Below, piece after piece: positions 22,056 to 33,441 of a stretch of 64,000 nt of DNA. A program made the position numbers and the translations under genes. Source of the DNA: Davidsoniella eucalypti (lineage: Eukaryota; Ascomycota; Sordariomycetes; Microascales; Ceratocystidaceae). The notes below the pieces were generated by a model. That model saw only the letters and a list, made by a program, of their open reading frames with translations, was not told the DNA's origin and searched no databases. The number at the start of each line of letters is the position of its first letter. The stretch's first letter is position 1. The DNA lies in contig RMBW01000012.1 of the NCBI GenBank assembly GCA_004009845.1, positions 248,001-312,000 of the forward strand, given 5' to 3'.

Positions 22056-24389
22056 CGAACGACTATCTCTTGATACTCTATGGTGGTATATGGTATAGTT
22101 CACGCTTATCACGCAGAAATGTGCATGTTTATGGGTTAGGGGTATTCTATGCTTATAGTGAACCTAAGCCATATATCAGAAACGGACAATGTAACCACAC
22201 ACAAAGACATGCATATTTATTCATACTTCATCTTACCATAATCACCGACAGTAAGAAATAACTTGCCTCATTGCTGTAAATGCAGTCAGCTAGAAGGAAG
22301 CCCAGTCAGAGTACATCGAGCACATATTTGCCGCCTTCGGAGCTCCAATATAGCTCTGCGCCTCCGTTGGTTGCCTAGCTTATATCATGACATGTAAAGT
22401 CATGTGGTCAAATATAGCACAGTTTTGCACTTCTATATATGGAAACAACATGACATTCCCTCTATCATAAGTACATATATCACACGATATAGTACAGCTG
22501 TTTGACGGATATGAAAGTGTCCGGACTACCGACATGGCAGCATCCCACTACTTCAACAGCCATTGCCGTAGACCTGACAGACAGTATGTGTTCCCGTTGA
22601 AACGTTGAGCGGCAAAATGGGTATGGTTTTCCTCGGAATAGGGATGCTCGGTGTAGATAGGCACTTTTTTATGCAAGCTGCCCGGGCACTGTGACAGCTT
22701 GGCTATGCTGATAACAAAGTACTTTTACGCGTTTTATCATGTTCCCAAGATAGTTAGCTTGCAGGCCCAGGCCTTTCACCGATATGACATGAGAAATATG
22801 TATTAGGGGCAGCACCCAGGACTATCATTTTTATATCACTAATGCTAAGCACACTGTGATTCTGAGCGCCCGGCCAACAAGAGTCATCTTGATCAACTGC
22901 TGACAAGCATAGATATAGAGCCGTTTTTATGTGCTGTGGCGGTTGCCACCTTTTTGCCTCGTCAATTCTCCGCTTCCACCAAGAAGAAAGGCTGAAACAA
23001 CGACATAATTATCTTACTCGCCATGTTCGTGATGCTGGGTTACAAATGGCTTAACGCCAAAAGAAAAATTAAATTAACAGACTGTATTATTCATACTGTG
23101 GCTGGGCCAGCGTTTCAAACGTTGACCTCAACTAGGCTTGACTCAATATATATACAGTATAGATTTACCTGTACAAAACGATGCAGGCTTACATGTATAT
23201 CTAGAGACAACTATAGGCATTTCTGACTGTCTTGTACCGTAGGGCTTTCTGGGCAAAAAAGGAATAATCACACGCTTACAGGTGCTTGTCGAACCTTATA
23301 GGGTAGCCAACACTCAACCACGCACTGCTCAGGGGGAAGAAAATGAGAGAACTGTGGCGGAGTACACACTTTTGCTTAGGCGTGACTATATCAAAGTTGT
23401 TGACCTTTTTGTGTGTGTATAAATACAGTGTTAGCCTCGCTTAGAACCCCTCAATGAAGAAGGTGGAAGTGTAAACTTTGTGATTGGTAGTCTTCACCAC
23501 TAACCACATAACAAAAACCCAATTCTAGCTATATTACATTTTGTTTTGTGCCGATGAATGATATCTGTGACGAAGGAGTTCCCTTGGAAAAACAAGACAA
23601 TGCTTGCTTGTTGATCTGATTGATGGAAACATCAAACTTGCTAGGTCAAATTAGAATGAGACAACTACTCCAAGCGTTTAGCAGTTTTTCGATGGTTCTA
23701 GATAGACTTACACTATGCATTGGATATCTTGTATCGACTGAGAAGTGTGAAATAGTAGCCGGTGATCAACGAGATGAGACCCGCTACAATACATATACAA
23801 TCATGGGAAACACAAAGGGGGGGTATGAATAAAGCTCAAAGTATGTTGGAGCGACGAGAGACATCTCAGGGAAGCTAGCGCTTGAAATCAAACACAACGC
23901 CCCGATCCGATGAGGAGTTAGCCGGTAGAATGGACCAACCAAGAGTAATGGTTCCGTGGAATAAAACAAAAAAGGACATGGGCTAATGCAATGTGCGTGC
24001 CAGTGAGAAACAAGACAGAAGGTATCAGTCTTTCTAGAGGCTACGTTCTCTTTCTGCCATTTTCAGTCTTGTCCATGTCGAATCGTCGGGAATCGGAGTG
24101 TGTCTTTGTTTTCGAGAAGCTCATGGTTACATCGAAGTAAAGGATGGAGATCGAATGACAATAACTTTGCTAGTGTCTTATTGAAATCCTCCCTTTGTCA
24201 TTTTTCTTGGTTTTGGGTTTCGGGGTTCAATTAGTGGGATATAATAACTACTATCACGTTATCCAAAGCAGCTACTCATATCAAGTACCATGGATGACGG
24301 TAGATTTAGACTCAGGATTTGAGGGTGTTGTATCATATCATATCGGAGTTGACAGTTGGATTTCTCCTAGCAAGAGAAGACCTGTAGTA

Positions 24390-24442
24390 TTTTGGAAGGG
24401 TAGGGAATAGAAACAAAATCCCTATTCCCTACCCTTCCAAAA
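24390..24442. repeat. 21-bp perfect hairpin with 11-nt loop
   Basis: The left arm 24390-24410 (TTTTGGAAGG...GAATAG) is the exact reverse complement of 24422-24442, around an A-rich loop. The flanks are also partly complementary (TAGTA against TAGTC), so the stem may extend by a few bases. On either strand an RNA would form a very stable stem. It may be a remnant of a small inverted-repeat element; no promoter or RNA family is recognised. Confidence 0.75.
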
Positions 24443-25001
24443 GACTATAATTTCGATGTTGATCATTTATATCGAGACAAGTCATGGAAGAGTGATTTAA
24501 ATGCGTTATACAATTTCGTACAGATCTATGTTAGCTCAGTCCTGGAATATTACAATACCACTATAACCATTGACGGACAACTATCATGATATCAATGCTC
24601 GTCAGTGTAGTTTTGACCTTGGCTGCCAGGTTTTGCATATTCCATGGGATAATTGTATGTGTCTGTATACATACATAAACTAAGTGTTACATATTAGTAC
24701 TTATACCGAGAAGTGCATGAGAATTGAGAAAAGAAAACAATAGCCTTATTAATATGTTCCGGGCGTGTATCGTATTCTAGAGAGAAGTACGAGACTATCT
24801 CTACAGATATAAGGAGAAATACCAGTTATAGCTGGCGTTCTATCATGTTGTCTTGGTTGGGACCTTCTGTTTGGTCACTATTTTGTTAATTACATTTTCC
24901 ATAGGGCAACGACTGGCTTCAATCCAACAAATCCTTTTCGGGGCTAGGGATGGCTTTTCCCCATGTCTCTAGATCTTTTTTCTGACTTGTTGTGCGCTTT
25001 T

Positions 25002-25025
25002 GGGGGGCAAGGGAGGGGAGGGGGG
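25002..25025 (+). other. G-quadruplex motif
   Basis: Runs G6, G3, G4 and G6 are joined by loops CAA, A and A. Four runs of at least three G with loops of 1-3 nt meet the strictest G4 definition. It lies 300 bp before the inverted-repeat element. Confidence 0.75.
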
Positions 25026-25323
25026 TAGGTAATTTCTTTGTATGAGTACATTGTATCTGTAGTTTTATATTGGTATAGCTGTAAGCCAAGCTCTTCAAGC
25101 CCTTTCGTACTGTTTAAAGTTAATATGTGATATATGTATCAAATTTACATGCCTTTTTGTATGGCCATGCATACGCCCCCTCCTCTTCGGGTTTTTTTTT
25201 CTCATCACATGTACGTTTTCACACGCTGGTCAGCTTATACAGATAAGCCGGCACATAGTACTCCTTATATTGTTCTATTAGTTCCTTGCAGGCGTACTAC
25301 TATGTATATTAAGAAAAAAGGTA

Positions 25324-25480
25324 GACTTTGAACTTCAGCACCGCACATTGGTACTTCAGCACAAATAGCAGGGGGTATTCAAAAAGGTACTTAGCCCCAC
25401 AAAAGACTAAGTACTCTTCACTTGGTCAGCAGAAGCTGCCAGCTGGCAAACTGTCATATATTCTTATTTCATCATATTAT
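25324..25480 (+). repeat. Left 157-bp arm of the inverted repeat
   Basis: Contains the internal direct repeat ACTTCAGCAC (twice) and a nested dyad, GTACTTAG ... CTAAGTAC, plus the short palindrome GCCAGCTGGC. Ends in ATCATATTAT. Confidence 0.85.
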
Positions 25481-25850
25481 AATAAAAAAAAGTACACCCT
25501 CAATCGAGATATCAAGTTTATTCTATTTCGTTTTGATTTTTTAATATATAATGTATTATCTATTATATTCCCCACCGATCATATATGATGCTGCTCTCTG
25601 TCCGAGTCCGACGTTGATATCTTCAACATAGATGATAATAGGGCCACTGATCTGATTATGCAGGCGCTCTGGCTTTAGCGGCGGAAGACTACTGTCTATG
25701 TTCTGGTTTTGTCTTTTGAGAGGTTTTAGTTACATTTTTACATCTTTTCTGTGGGCGCCCAATACAAAATACATTCTGGAAGCTTTTGGTATATGCATTT
25801 TTAGCTTAAAATTCACTCATATGTATGTATTCATACACCTCCATAGCTCC

Positions 25851-26007
25851 ATAATATGATGAGATAAGAATGTATGACACTTTGCCAGCTGGCAGCTCTT
25901 GCAGACCAAGTGAGGAGTACTTAGTCTTTTGTGGGGCTAAGTACCTTTTTGAATACCCCCTGCTATTTGTGCTGAAGTACCAATGTACGGTGCTGAAGTT
26001 CAAAGTC
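25851..26007 (-). repeat. Right 157-bp arm of the inverted repeat
   Basis: Reverse complement of the left arm with 8 mismatches and no gaps. It retains the same internal repeats and nested dyad, so the arms are recent copies or are kept alike by gene conversion. Confidence 0.85.
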
Positions 26008-27043
26008 CCGAAAAAGACTCGCTAAAAAACCTTACAATTCTTGTAGATGTAGATCTTTGATCTACTATAAATAATACAGGATTGTTATTGTTTTGGATTT
26101 GGATTTGGATTTGGAGAAATCAAGTATGGTATGTATTTACAAATAGTTACATGAAACCCTGTCTATATAGAAAGATATCAAGTTAAATAAAGTTCGCTTA
26201 CGAAGATCAATAAATTGGTGCCCAAGTCTCAGTCTTAATTATATGTGTAACGTCAATATCTGTGGTGGTGATGTGATGTATCATACAGAGCCATATATTT
26301 TTATAAACATTATATATTCAAAATAACAATAACAATCTATGCATTTGGTACGAATGACTGGGCAATGTTTTGAAATTTGCATAATTAATGGTATTTTGTT
26401 CGATGATACGATCTAATCAAGTAAGTTATTAGCTTGAGTTATAATATAAGTATGAAAATTGATAACGAAAGTACAACAATTTGAAACATGATATAAAAAG
26501 CCCTTATTCCTTTACAATTCACAATACCATTTTGAAAGCCCAACTACAATCTGGATATCACATTTGCAACACTTGATGAGAGATATTTCATGACGTATTG
26601 ACCGATATCGGCCTGACCACCTTTCTTCGTTAAGAGTCTCTGTACACTGGTACTACTGTATTATAATATACATACATAGAGCCGTCCCTATATATACCGA
26701 CCTGACCTGTATGACCACGTTTGTCCAACCCATTATTCCCTTCTATATTGATTAGATTAACTAGTGGCCGTTATTATGAGCTGGCCGATGATGTGAAGAA
26801 TAGTTGAAAAGAACAAAATAATATGAAAAGAGATAGAATAATTACGATAAAAAAGATGAAAAAAAATTATTGCTCGAGAAGATGGAAGATGGTAGATATG
26901 TCATGATCTACGAATATACATTCGTAATGATATGAAAAGACAGAATAGAAAAGAAAAAAAGTAGAAAGATATACTTTCTTATAGGTCATGGAGAAAATCG
27001 ATTCATGCAATATATGATTGTTTCTCCTCATCTCTCTACAACC

Positions 27044-28858
27044 TTAAAGGTTTTGGGATCTACCTGGTGGCCGACGTATTCCCAGCTCACGCATACGTTG
27101 ACCGATAGGTAGCTCCTTGACCTCGTCTACACGACTCTTTTGTAGACTAAATGCCGGTGTTACCCATTCCGAGCAATTGCACCGGAATCCCTTCCAGCTA
27201 TATCGTCCCACTGCACTAGTGCAGCGCTTGTTGGGGCATAGTAGTCGGCCCTCCAGCTCGCCGGCTTCCAGAGTTTCACGCATCCAGCTAAGTGGCTCGA
27301 TGAAGTAGTGCTGGCAAGCCAGCTCCGGCTGTACGCTGGGAGGGGCAAAGGGGTTAAGGTGGTCGGTAGACACGATAAAGGATGCCGTTACTAGCGTACG
27401 ACGACACATCTTGCACCGAAGAGACGGTTGTGCGGGAGTCTTAGGACTTTTAGGAGCGCCTTCGGCATTGCTATCTTCCGGCTCGGCCATTTGCAAGCGT
27501 GAACGGGCAAGAGCGTCCTCCTCGTCTTCGAAACGGAGCATGGTGGGTGCCATACCACACGCAACACTAGCATCAACGTCACGACGAAACGCCCATTTGC
27601 GGTAGATTGGGTGCATTTCGACATCATCAGGGCATGCCATCTCCCACCACATGGCCAACTGCTCACGGAATCCAGGGTTAGGGTCGGCAATATCACGGCC
27701 ACGTCGCACCCATTCCACAGCATCAAGCATGGCATCATGGCCATACCGACGTCGGCGCAAGCAGAGTTCTGGGTTGGTAGCTACGGCTTGTGAGAGACCG
27801 AAATATTCGGGATATTTCCACATGAGATAGGCGCAGATAACACTGACGGAGCGGGATTTGCCCATGGCGCAGTGCACATAGACGGCGTTACGCCGCGGTG
27901 AAGGGTCAATGGCTGCGGGAATAGGTGCAGGTTTGGGTGAAGGGGGGGTATGTGGCTGGGAAGCCTTGACGGGAGGTTTACAAAGAGACTCGGCAGCTTC
28001 ACGGTCAGCCTTGTCATTGAGAGATTCTTCTTTCATGGTGGGCTCTGGCTCTTTTGCCGAGCTAGCCTCAGTCGCGATAGTCGGATCGGCATGTAAAGAC
28101 TCGGGCGGTGTTTCCGTGGAGCTAGGTTTGTCTGAAGTTGGTGGTGAGCTATTAAGGGCTTCGTCAATGAAGCGAACGGCGGCAGGAAGATGTATAAGAA
28201 GATCTTCGTCATCCATGTCGTCGATCTCGATGACGTGATGCTTGTAGTCGACGGAAACAACACCACCGGCCATGTTGCCTAGCACAGATAGGATGTGAGT
28301 GATGCCATGGTCTTTCAGGGCTTGTGGGCGTTTAAGGGCGAAGACACTGGCAGTAGATGTTAATATGGAAGCTCTGGAAGATTCATCGATGAATGTACCT
28401 TGGTAAGGGATTCGACTTGAAGGGAGGGCACCCGTGGCATCAGGATTAAGCATATAACTACTCCCGCGTTACGTAGTGACGTGATTAGGGGAAAGAACTT
28501 ACCCGCCGACGTAGATTTCGTCATCGCCAGGAATGCGGTTGAGGGCCATGAAGGATAGAGCGCGGTCGAGTCGTTGTCTGGGTCTACTGCGGGACTCTTC
28601 GGCATCGAGGTCTGGCTCAGGCTTAGAGGGCTCCGGAACAGCGCTGGGCGAGGCCGGAGCTGAGGTGATAGGGGCGTCTTCGTCGTAGCTATAGTCTCCG
28701 TAATTGGAGTATTCTTCTTCGGGAAGGTCGGAGTCAAAGCCCCCGGAGCGCGGCTTGGCTACAGGTATGCTCTGGGCCTCTCGTTCGAGCTCTGATAGTT
28801 TTGTTATGAAACTTAGGCGTTGGGTTTTGAGGCTCTTAGCTATAGGATCGTCGTCCAT
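27044..28858 (-). CDS. YVH1: Dual-specificity phosphatase Yvh1 with C-terminal zinc domain
   Basis: Two exons, 28858-28503 and 28346-27044, with a 156-bp intron; 552 residues, longer than yeast Yvh1 (364). Exon 1 ends GDDEIYVGG and exon 2 starts VFALKRPQALKDHGITHILSV, the start of the phosphatase fold. The P-loop is H277-C278-x2-G-x-S-R284-S, with catalytic C278 and phosphate-binding R284. A Ser/Pro/Glu-rich insert of about 85 residues (183-271) separates the general-acid region (DMDDEDLL) from the P-loop. The C-terminal zinc module, diagnostic for Yvh1, has CKMC, then LLCPNKRC and WKGFRCNCSEWVTPAF. Yvh1 promotes release of Mrt4 from pre-60S ribosomes, mainly through the zinc module. The -3 base of the start is T, a weak context. 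An in-frame alternative acceptor (28458) would give a 45-nt intron and 37 extra residues. Confidence 0.92.
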
Positions 28859-31800
28859 CTAAGTCGATTTGTAGCGGCAAAGCGTTGACGTCGCTTGCCA
28901 CAAGATAAAAGGGAGGAAAAGAGGGGATATTGACTGTTGTTTGTGTACGCCGTGCGAAAACACAAGCACACGATACTGAAGCTCAACTATGTATTTAAGA
29001 GCAAAAGCAATATTGAGGAAGCAAAGTAGAGTCAAAAAACGAAGCGGATAGTGAGGAACGGCTGGAGGAGCGGGGCTCAAATGTGGCTGTAGAAGGCGGA
29101 TGTGAATATTTTGAAGTACTACTGTTGCCTTGTGGAGGAGAGGGGGAAGTGACAGTGACAGCGACAAAACAAACACTAACAGGCACCGTCGAGTGAAAGA
29201 CGAAGGAGGAGAAAAAGCGTGGTCACGATGTCGTCCAGGGGCGGAACAGCAGACAGAAGAATGCAGGGTCTTTGGAAATACGATCAGGGGGCGGTCAGTG
29301 GAAAAGCCGTGATCATAAGTTTCCCAGAGTATGCTGTGCTGTAGCAATCAAAGTAGGCTGGGATACTAAGAGCGTTGAATGTTTTTTTCTCCCTATCGTG
29401 TTTTGCTTGGGCTGATTCGATGGCGGCAGAGAAAGCTGAAATAAGAACGACACAGAAAAAAAAAATTAATAAAAAAGACGGGATGAAATCGTCAGGCCGG
29501 CTACAGCTATTATAGAATCTAGTACGGAGCGAAAATGAAATTAGGCTAGGGTTTTTCTTCTTCGCTCTAAATGGGGCGAAATCCCAATCAAGGAGTCAAA
29601 AAATGCAAGGCTAAATAAAGATGGAGGAGAAGGCAGAAATAAAGACAAAGTTATTGGAAAGTCGAAAGAGACAAGAAATGAATAAAAGCAAGAGGACAAA
29701 AAAAACAGCACTGGCAGCTACTTTTGATTCTCGTTTTCGTGGGTTGAAATTATGAAGAAAGAAGAACGCCTTGGGACGAAAAAAATCAAATCAAAAAGGT
29801 GAGGCTGGTTCAAGATTTGGCAAAAGGCTAGCCAAATAAAGACAAAGGGAAAAAAATAAATAATAAACAATTTGTCAACTAAGAAAATTCGCGACAATCT
29901 TGATGAGAGTTTGGGCTGGCTGAACCGGAGAAACAGAATAAGAGGAACAGGAATAATAAACGAAAAAAAAAAAGATCACCGGGGAAAAGAAAGGCTGGAT
30001 TGTTTTATTTCTGTCTTCACAATCACAATGTTAGTGCTACAACTACTCACTATACAAAATTGCCTTTTCTTCACAATGATTTATTTCTAGGCCAAAAGAA
30101 GATTAAGCGGAACAAGGAAAGGACTAAAAAAGAAACTCCACTATTCCTAAGCGGAGAAAACGTAGCCTTGCGTCACGATCTTCTCTAGAGATTGCATTTT
30201 AATTACAATCAGAAATTCAAGAATATAAAAGGCATGCTTATAAAGATTAGAAAGCTATATATTTACACTAGTATTTTCTTATGTGTACATCTGTTAATCC
30301 GAGTTCACGAGATCAGAGTCGCAGTCCAATTAGCGCAACCTGATAAGTGCAAAGGCCAGCTGGCGATCGAAGTCCCTGAACACAACGGCGACGACGGTAG
30401 TACCTACAACTCAAGTTACTCAGTAACCGTTTTCTCTATCATCGTCACCAATTGTTTGTAATAAATATAAAATATAAAATACAAAAAAAAAGGTCGCCGA
30501 AATGTTTCAATCCAACGCAAAGTTCTTCGCGGCTTTTGCTATGATTCCTTTTTTTTGTTCCATATATAATATTTCTACACAATGGCCAGCCCCAGGGTAA
30601 CATCGAACTACCAGAAAGATTAGATGAACAAACGGGAACTGAGAAAAGCCAAGGCTGAACCGGCTAAACGGTTTGTTTTCAACCTCCTTTTATTTTGTTT
30701 CTCATTTGTTACCGTTGAGTATCACATCATTGTTCTCTTGTTTTCTTGTACGCTTCGTCTCAGACAACAAAAACAGCTTCTTTTTTTTTTTTTATTAGCA
30801 ACATCAAATCAATGTAGCTGCTCCTAAATTAGTGCAATCTTCAGTAATTCTGCATGAATGAATCTATTTTAGAGACCAAAGTGGTTCCGGTGGCTGGGGA
30901 TAAATTCGGCGCCGAAATTATCAAAAAAAAAGTTGTAAAATATCAAAAATCGGCATTGCTACATTGCATCGTTAGCATCCTGCTAATTTTTATTAAAATT
31001 ATCTTAGTTTAGATTTGCCACAGACATTGTCTAAATTAGATGGGCTTTTTGAACGAAAAGAAAAAGCCCTTCTATGCCGATGCCTTTTGTTCGAGAAGAT
31101 TGACAACTCTGTTCATGTCTCTAATCCCTCGGTGAAAATGGCAGAAGGAATCCCCCCTAGAAATCAGTATTCAGTTGCCATCTGTAATACTGTGGCTAGC
31201 AGCTGTCTGACAGTCCTTGACACTTCTGCTCTACTTAATAGCCCAGCCACTTTACAAGTCACGATGTCTTTAACTATCACTCCACCGTCTTAAGAAAATA
31301 CGATTATTACTGTGAATTTGTTTCTTGTATTGAAAATAAAACAGAACGTCAAGATGAACATGTGACTATGGAAGTAATATGTAAAGAAAAATAGAAAACG
31401 AACCACCGCGTCGCTAGACTCAAAGTCAAACTGCCGACAAGCTAAGCTGCTTCGGCCAAAACTTTGGTTCTCTGAATTCTCGCCATTCATTTTAAGTGGG
31501 AGCCGATTCTTAAACACGGCTATAACGTTAAGCAAAAAAAGAAAACAGAAAGATTGTAAAAGAAAAATCAAACATCCCGCCCCAGAACCGGCCACCTTCC
31601 ATCCTTCCTCCGGACGGATTTCTCGTCATCCGCACACCTTTTTAAATAAATCCAAAGAGAACCCATTGAGACCGTTAATCCGTGCTGCTCTTCATTCTCA
31701 TATTGTAAGGAGAGAGAGCCGCCATGTTAATAAAACCAAAAAAAGGAATAAGAAAATCAAGTAGAAAAAAAAGAGGAACCCATGAGCGTAATTGGGTACT

Positions 31801-33441
31801 CTGAACAAACATTACAACAGAAGAACGAAAAAAAAAAAGCCTCCAGCGCCGCGCAAGGGAAGAAAAATGTGGCCATTAATGGGAAGAAATGACAACGCCA
31901 GATAGATAGCCTTGCTAGAAGACAAGTATAATCGAAAAAAAGCAATATGAACGAACGCAAACATGATCCAATAGCATCAAGTCATTCCACTCCGACACTT
32001 CAACTTTGATATTGCAGAGTGTGTTCCGGACGGTATAATAATGAATGTGGTTGGTGTATGGTGAAAAAGAAGGAAAAAGGAAAAAAGCCCTACGCTGTAT
32101 ACATTTATATACACGGCGGCCATATATCCAGACATAGGGCGTTTAGCTCTAATGCCTAGGTAAATCATGGAACCATGATTTTGGCGTGTAGTAGTAGAGA
32201 TAGAGATGAATTCGCATACTGGTGGTGAGATACGCGTTGCGAAGTAAACATTCTTGCTAGTAAACGGCTTGAAGAGAAAAGATCGAGACGTAGTGGCTTG
32301 GAAGAAAAACGTAGCTGCATCGGGCGAAACCCCCAGAAAAAAAAAAAGGTTCATAAGTCTTTTTCAGGGTGTATCAAGATGATATAGGAGATGATAAGTT
32401 TATAGTAGGCTACAAGCCATAGCATACAACTATCCGGACGCAAGAGAGAGTAGGATGGCTCAACACCGTTGTAGTAAACGCTAGCCGTGTTTAGGCTGCT
32501 AAAGTGGGCAAAAAGTCTGCATTTCCATGGCTTCCGCTCATTTTCACAAAAGGACCCCGTACGCAAGAGGGTGTGTTCTTTAAGCCTTCTGTGGATGCAT
32601 ATAGAGTTGTCTTTAGTAAAGATGCTCCACCGGCAAATGTAGGTCGATATGTTGAATGATCAAAAGCAAGTGACGTAATGTGCAAATGCCGTCGACAGAG
32701 ACATATACCATGTACTTTTTCTTTAAAATCCTTTCGTGAGGTGTGTAATTTTGCATCGATCGCTCTCTTAAGCCTTGCATAGGAAGGCCCTAATATGAAG
32801 CCCTAGTTGAGAAGGGCGGTAGAAGCGTTACAAGGGGAAAAGCATAAGAGAAAAGGAAGAAAAAAGTGGAAAAAAGTGGTATGCTCCGGTGGTCTGGTCC
32901 AAGAATGAAAGTATGTAGATGGCTCCAGAACTTGGGATGGAGGGTGCCAACTGAAGTGGAGGGGGGGCCTATAAGCACCAAAGCACAGAAGAGGGGCGGA
33001 GATGTCGAAACGAGAAGGGTTTTGCCTTTGACTTTTGCGCTACGCTGCCAAAAAGGATCACGAAACACATGCAAAGGTACCGCAGCAGTGCATATAGGCG
33101 CAATGCAATGCATGTGGACGAAAAAAAAGACCATGTCAGTACAGCACAATTGGTCTGCATATGCCTGTCGCTACAAGCAAAGCTTCTAGAGATGCGGCTG
33201 TATCTCTGTCGCTTGGCCTGCTACCGAGGCCTATGTATCTGTAGTCCTATTGTTGAACAGCCCTGTAAACGATAGTACAGGCTGTCCACGCGTCTGTCTG
33301 CCATTCCGACGCCCTAAGTACCAGCAAGCCAGTTGATATAGTTGGAGAAGAAATTTAAAAAAAATCGAAAGTTACAGCCTCTTAATTTTGTGGCCTAATT
33401 TCGTAAATTGATAGCATTGTTTGATAAACACTACTCCCAAT
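28859..33441. other. Gene-free 4.6-kb region upstream of YVH1
   Basis: The minus-strand YVH1 promoter and pyrimidine-rich leader occupy the first kilobase or so. An open frame at 28859-29347 runs up to the YVH1 ATG but contains no ATG of its own. The remainder has many short A-runs and T-runs and one TATCTGTA site (33236). No coding region, tRNA or repeat array is supported. The last part is the 3' flank of the zinc-finger gene. Confidence 0.55.

Larger units (their letters stand above)
25324..26007. mobile_element. Fold-back (inverted-repeat) element, 684 bp
   Basis: Two 157-bp arms in inverted orientation (25324-25480 and 25851-26007) flank 370 bp of AT-rich DNA with no open frame of note. 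The arms differ at 8 of 157 positions, 6 of them transitions, and the match ends sharply on both sides at GACTTTGAACTTCAGCACCG. No target-site duplication is visible (left flank AAGGTA, right flank CCGAAA). This may be a MITE or fold-back element, a decayed DNA transposon, or two independent insertions of one short repeat in opposite orientation. The interior shows no recognisable transposase. Confidence 0.45.
22056..27043. other. Gene-free 5-kb island with structured DNA
   Basis: Lies between the 3' ends of VFA1 and YVH1 (convergent genes). No coding region can be supported. It contains a perfect 21-bp hairpin (24390-24442), a G-quadruplex motif (25002-25025), the 684-bp inverted-repeat element (25324-26007), three TATCTGTA/TACAGATA sites (24802, 25054, 25238) and a (GGATTT)n tract near 26.09-26.12 kb. 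From about 26.0 to 27.0 kb the sequence is clearly AT-rich. Confidence 0.55.

Noticed and set aside
28859..29347. 162-codon minus-strand frame ending directly before the YVH1 ATG
   Set aside because: It has no ATG and is pyrimidine-rich leader sequence; not a plausible upstream gene.
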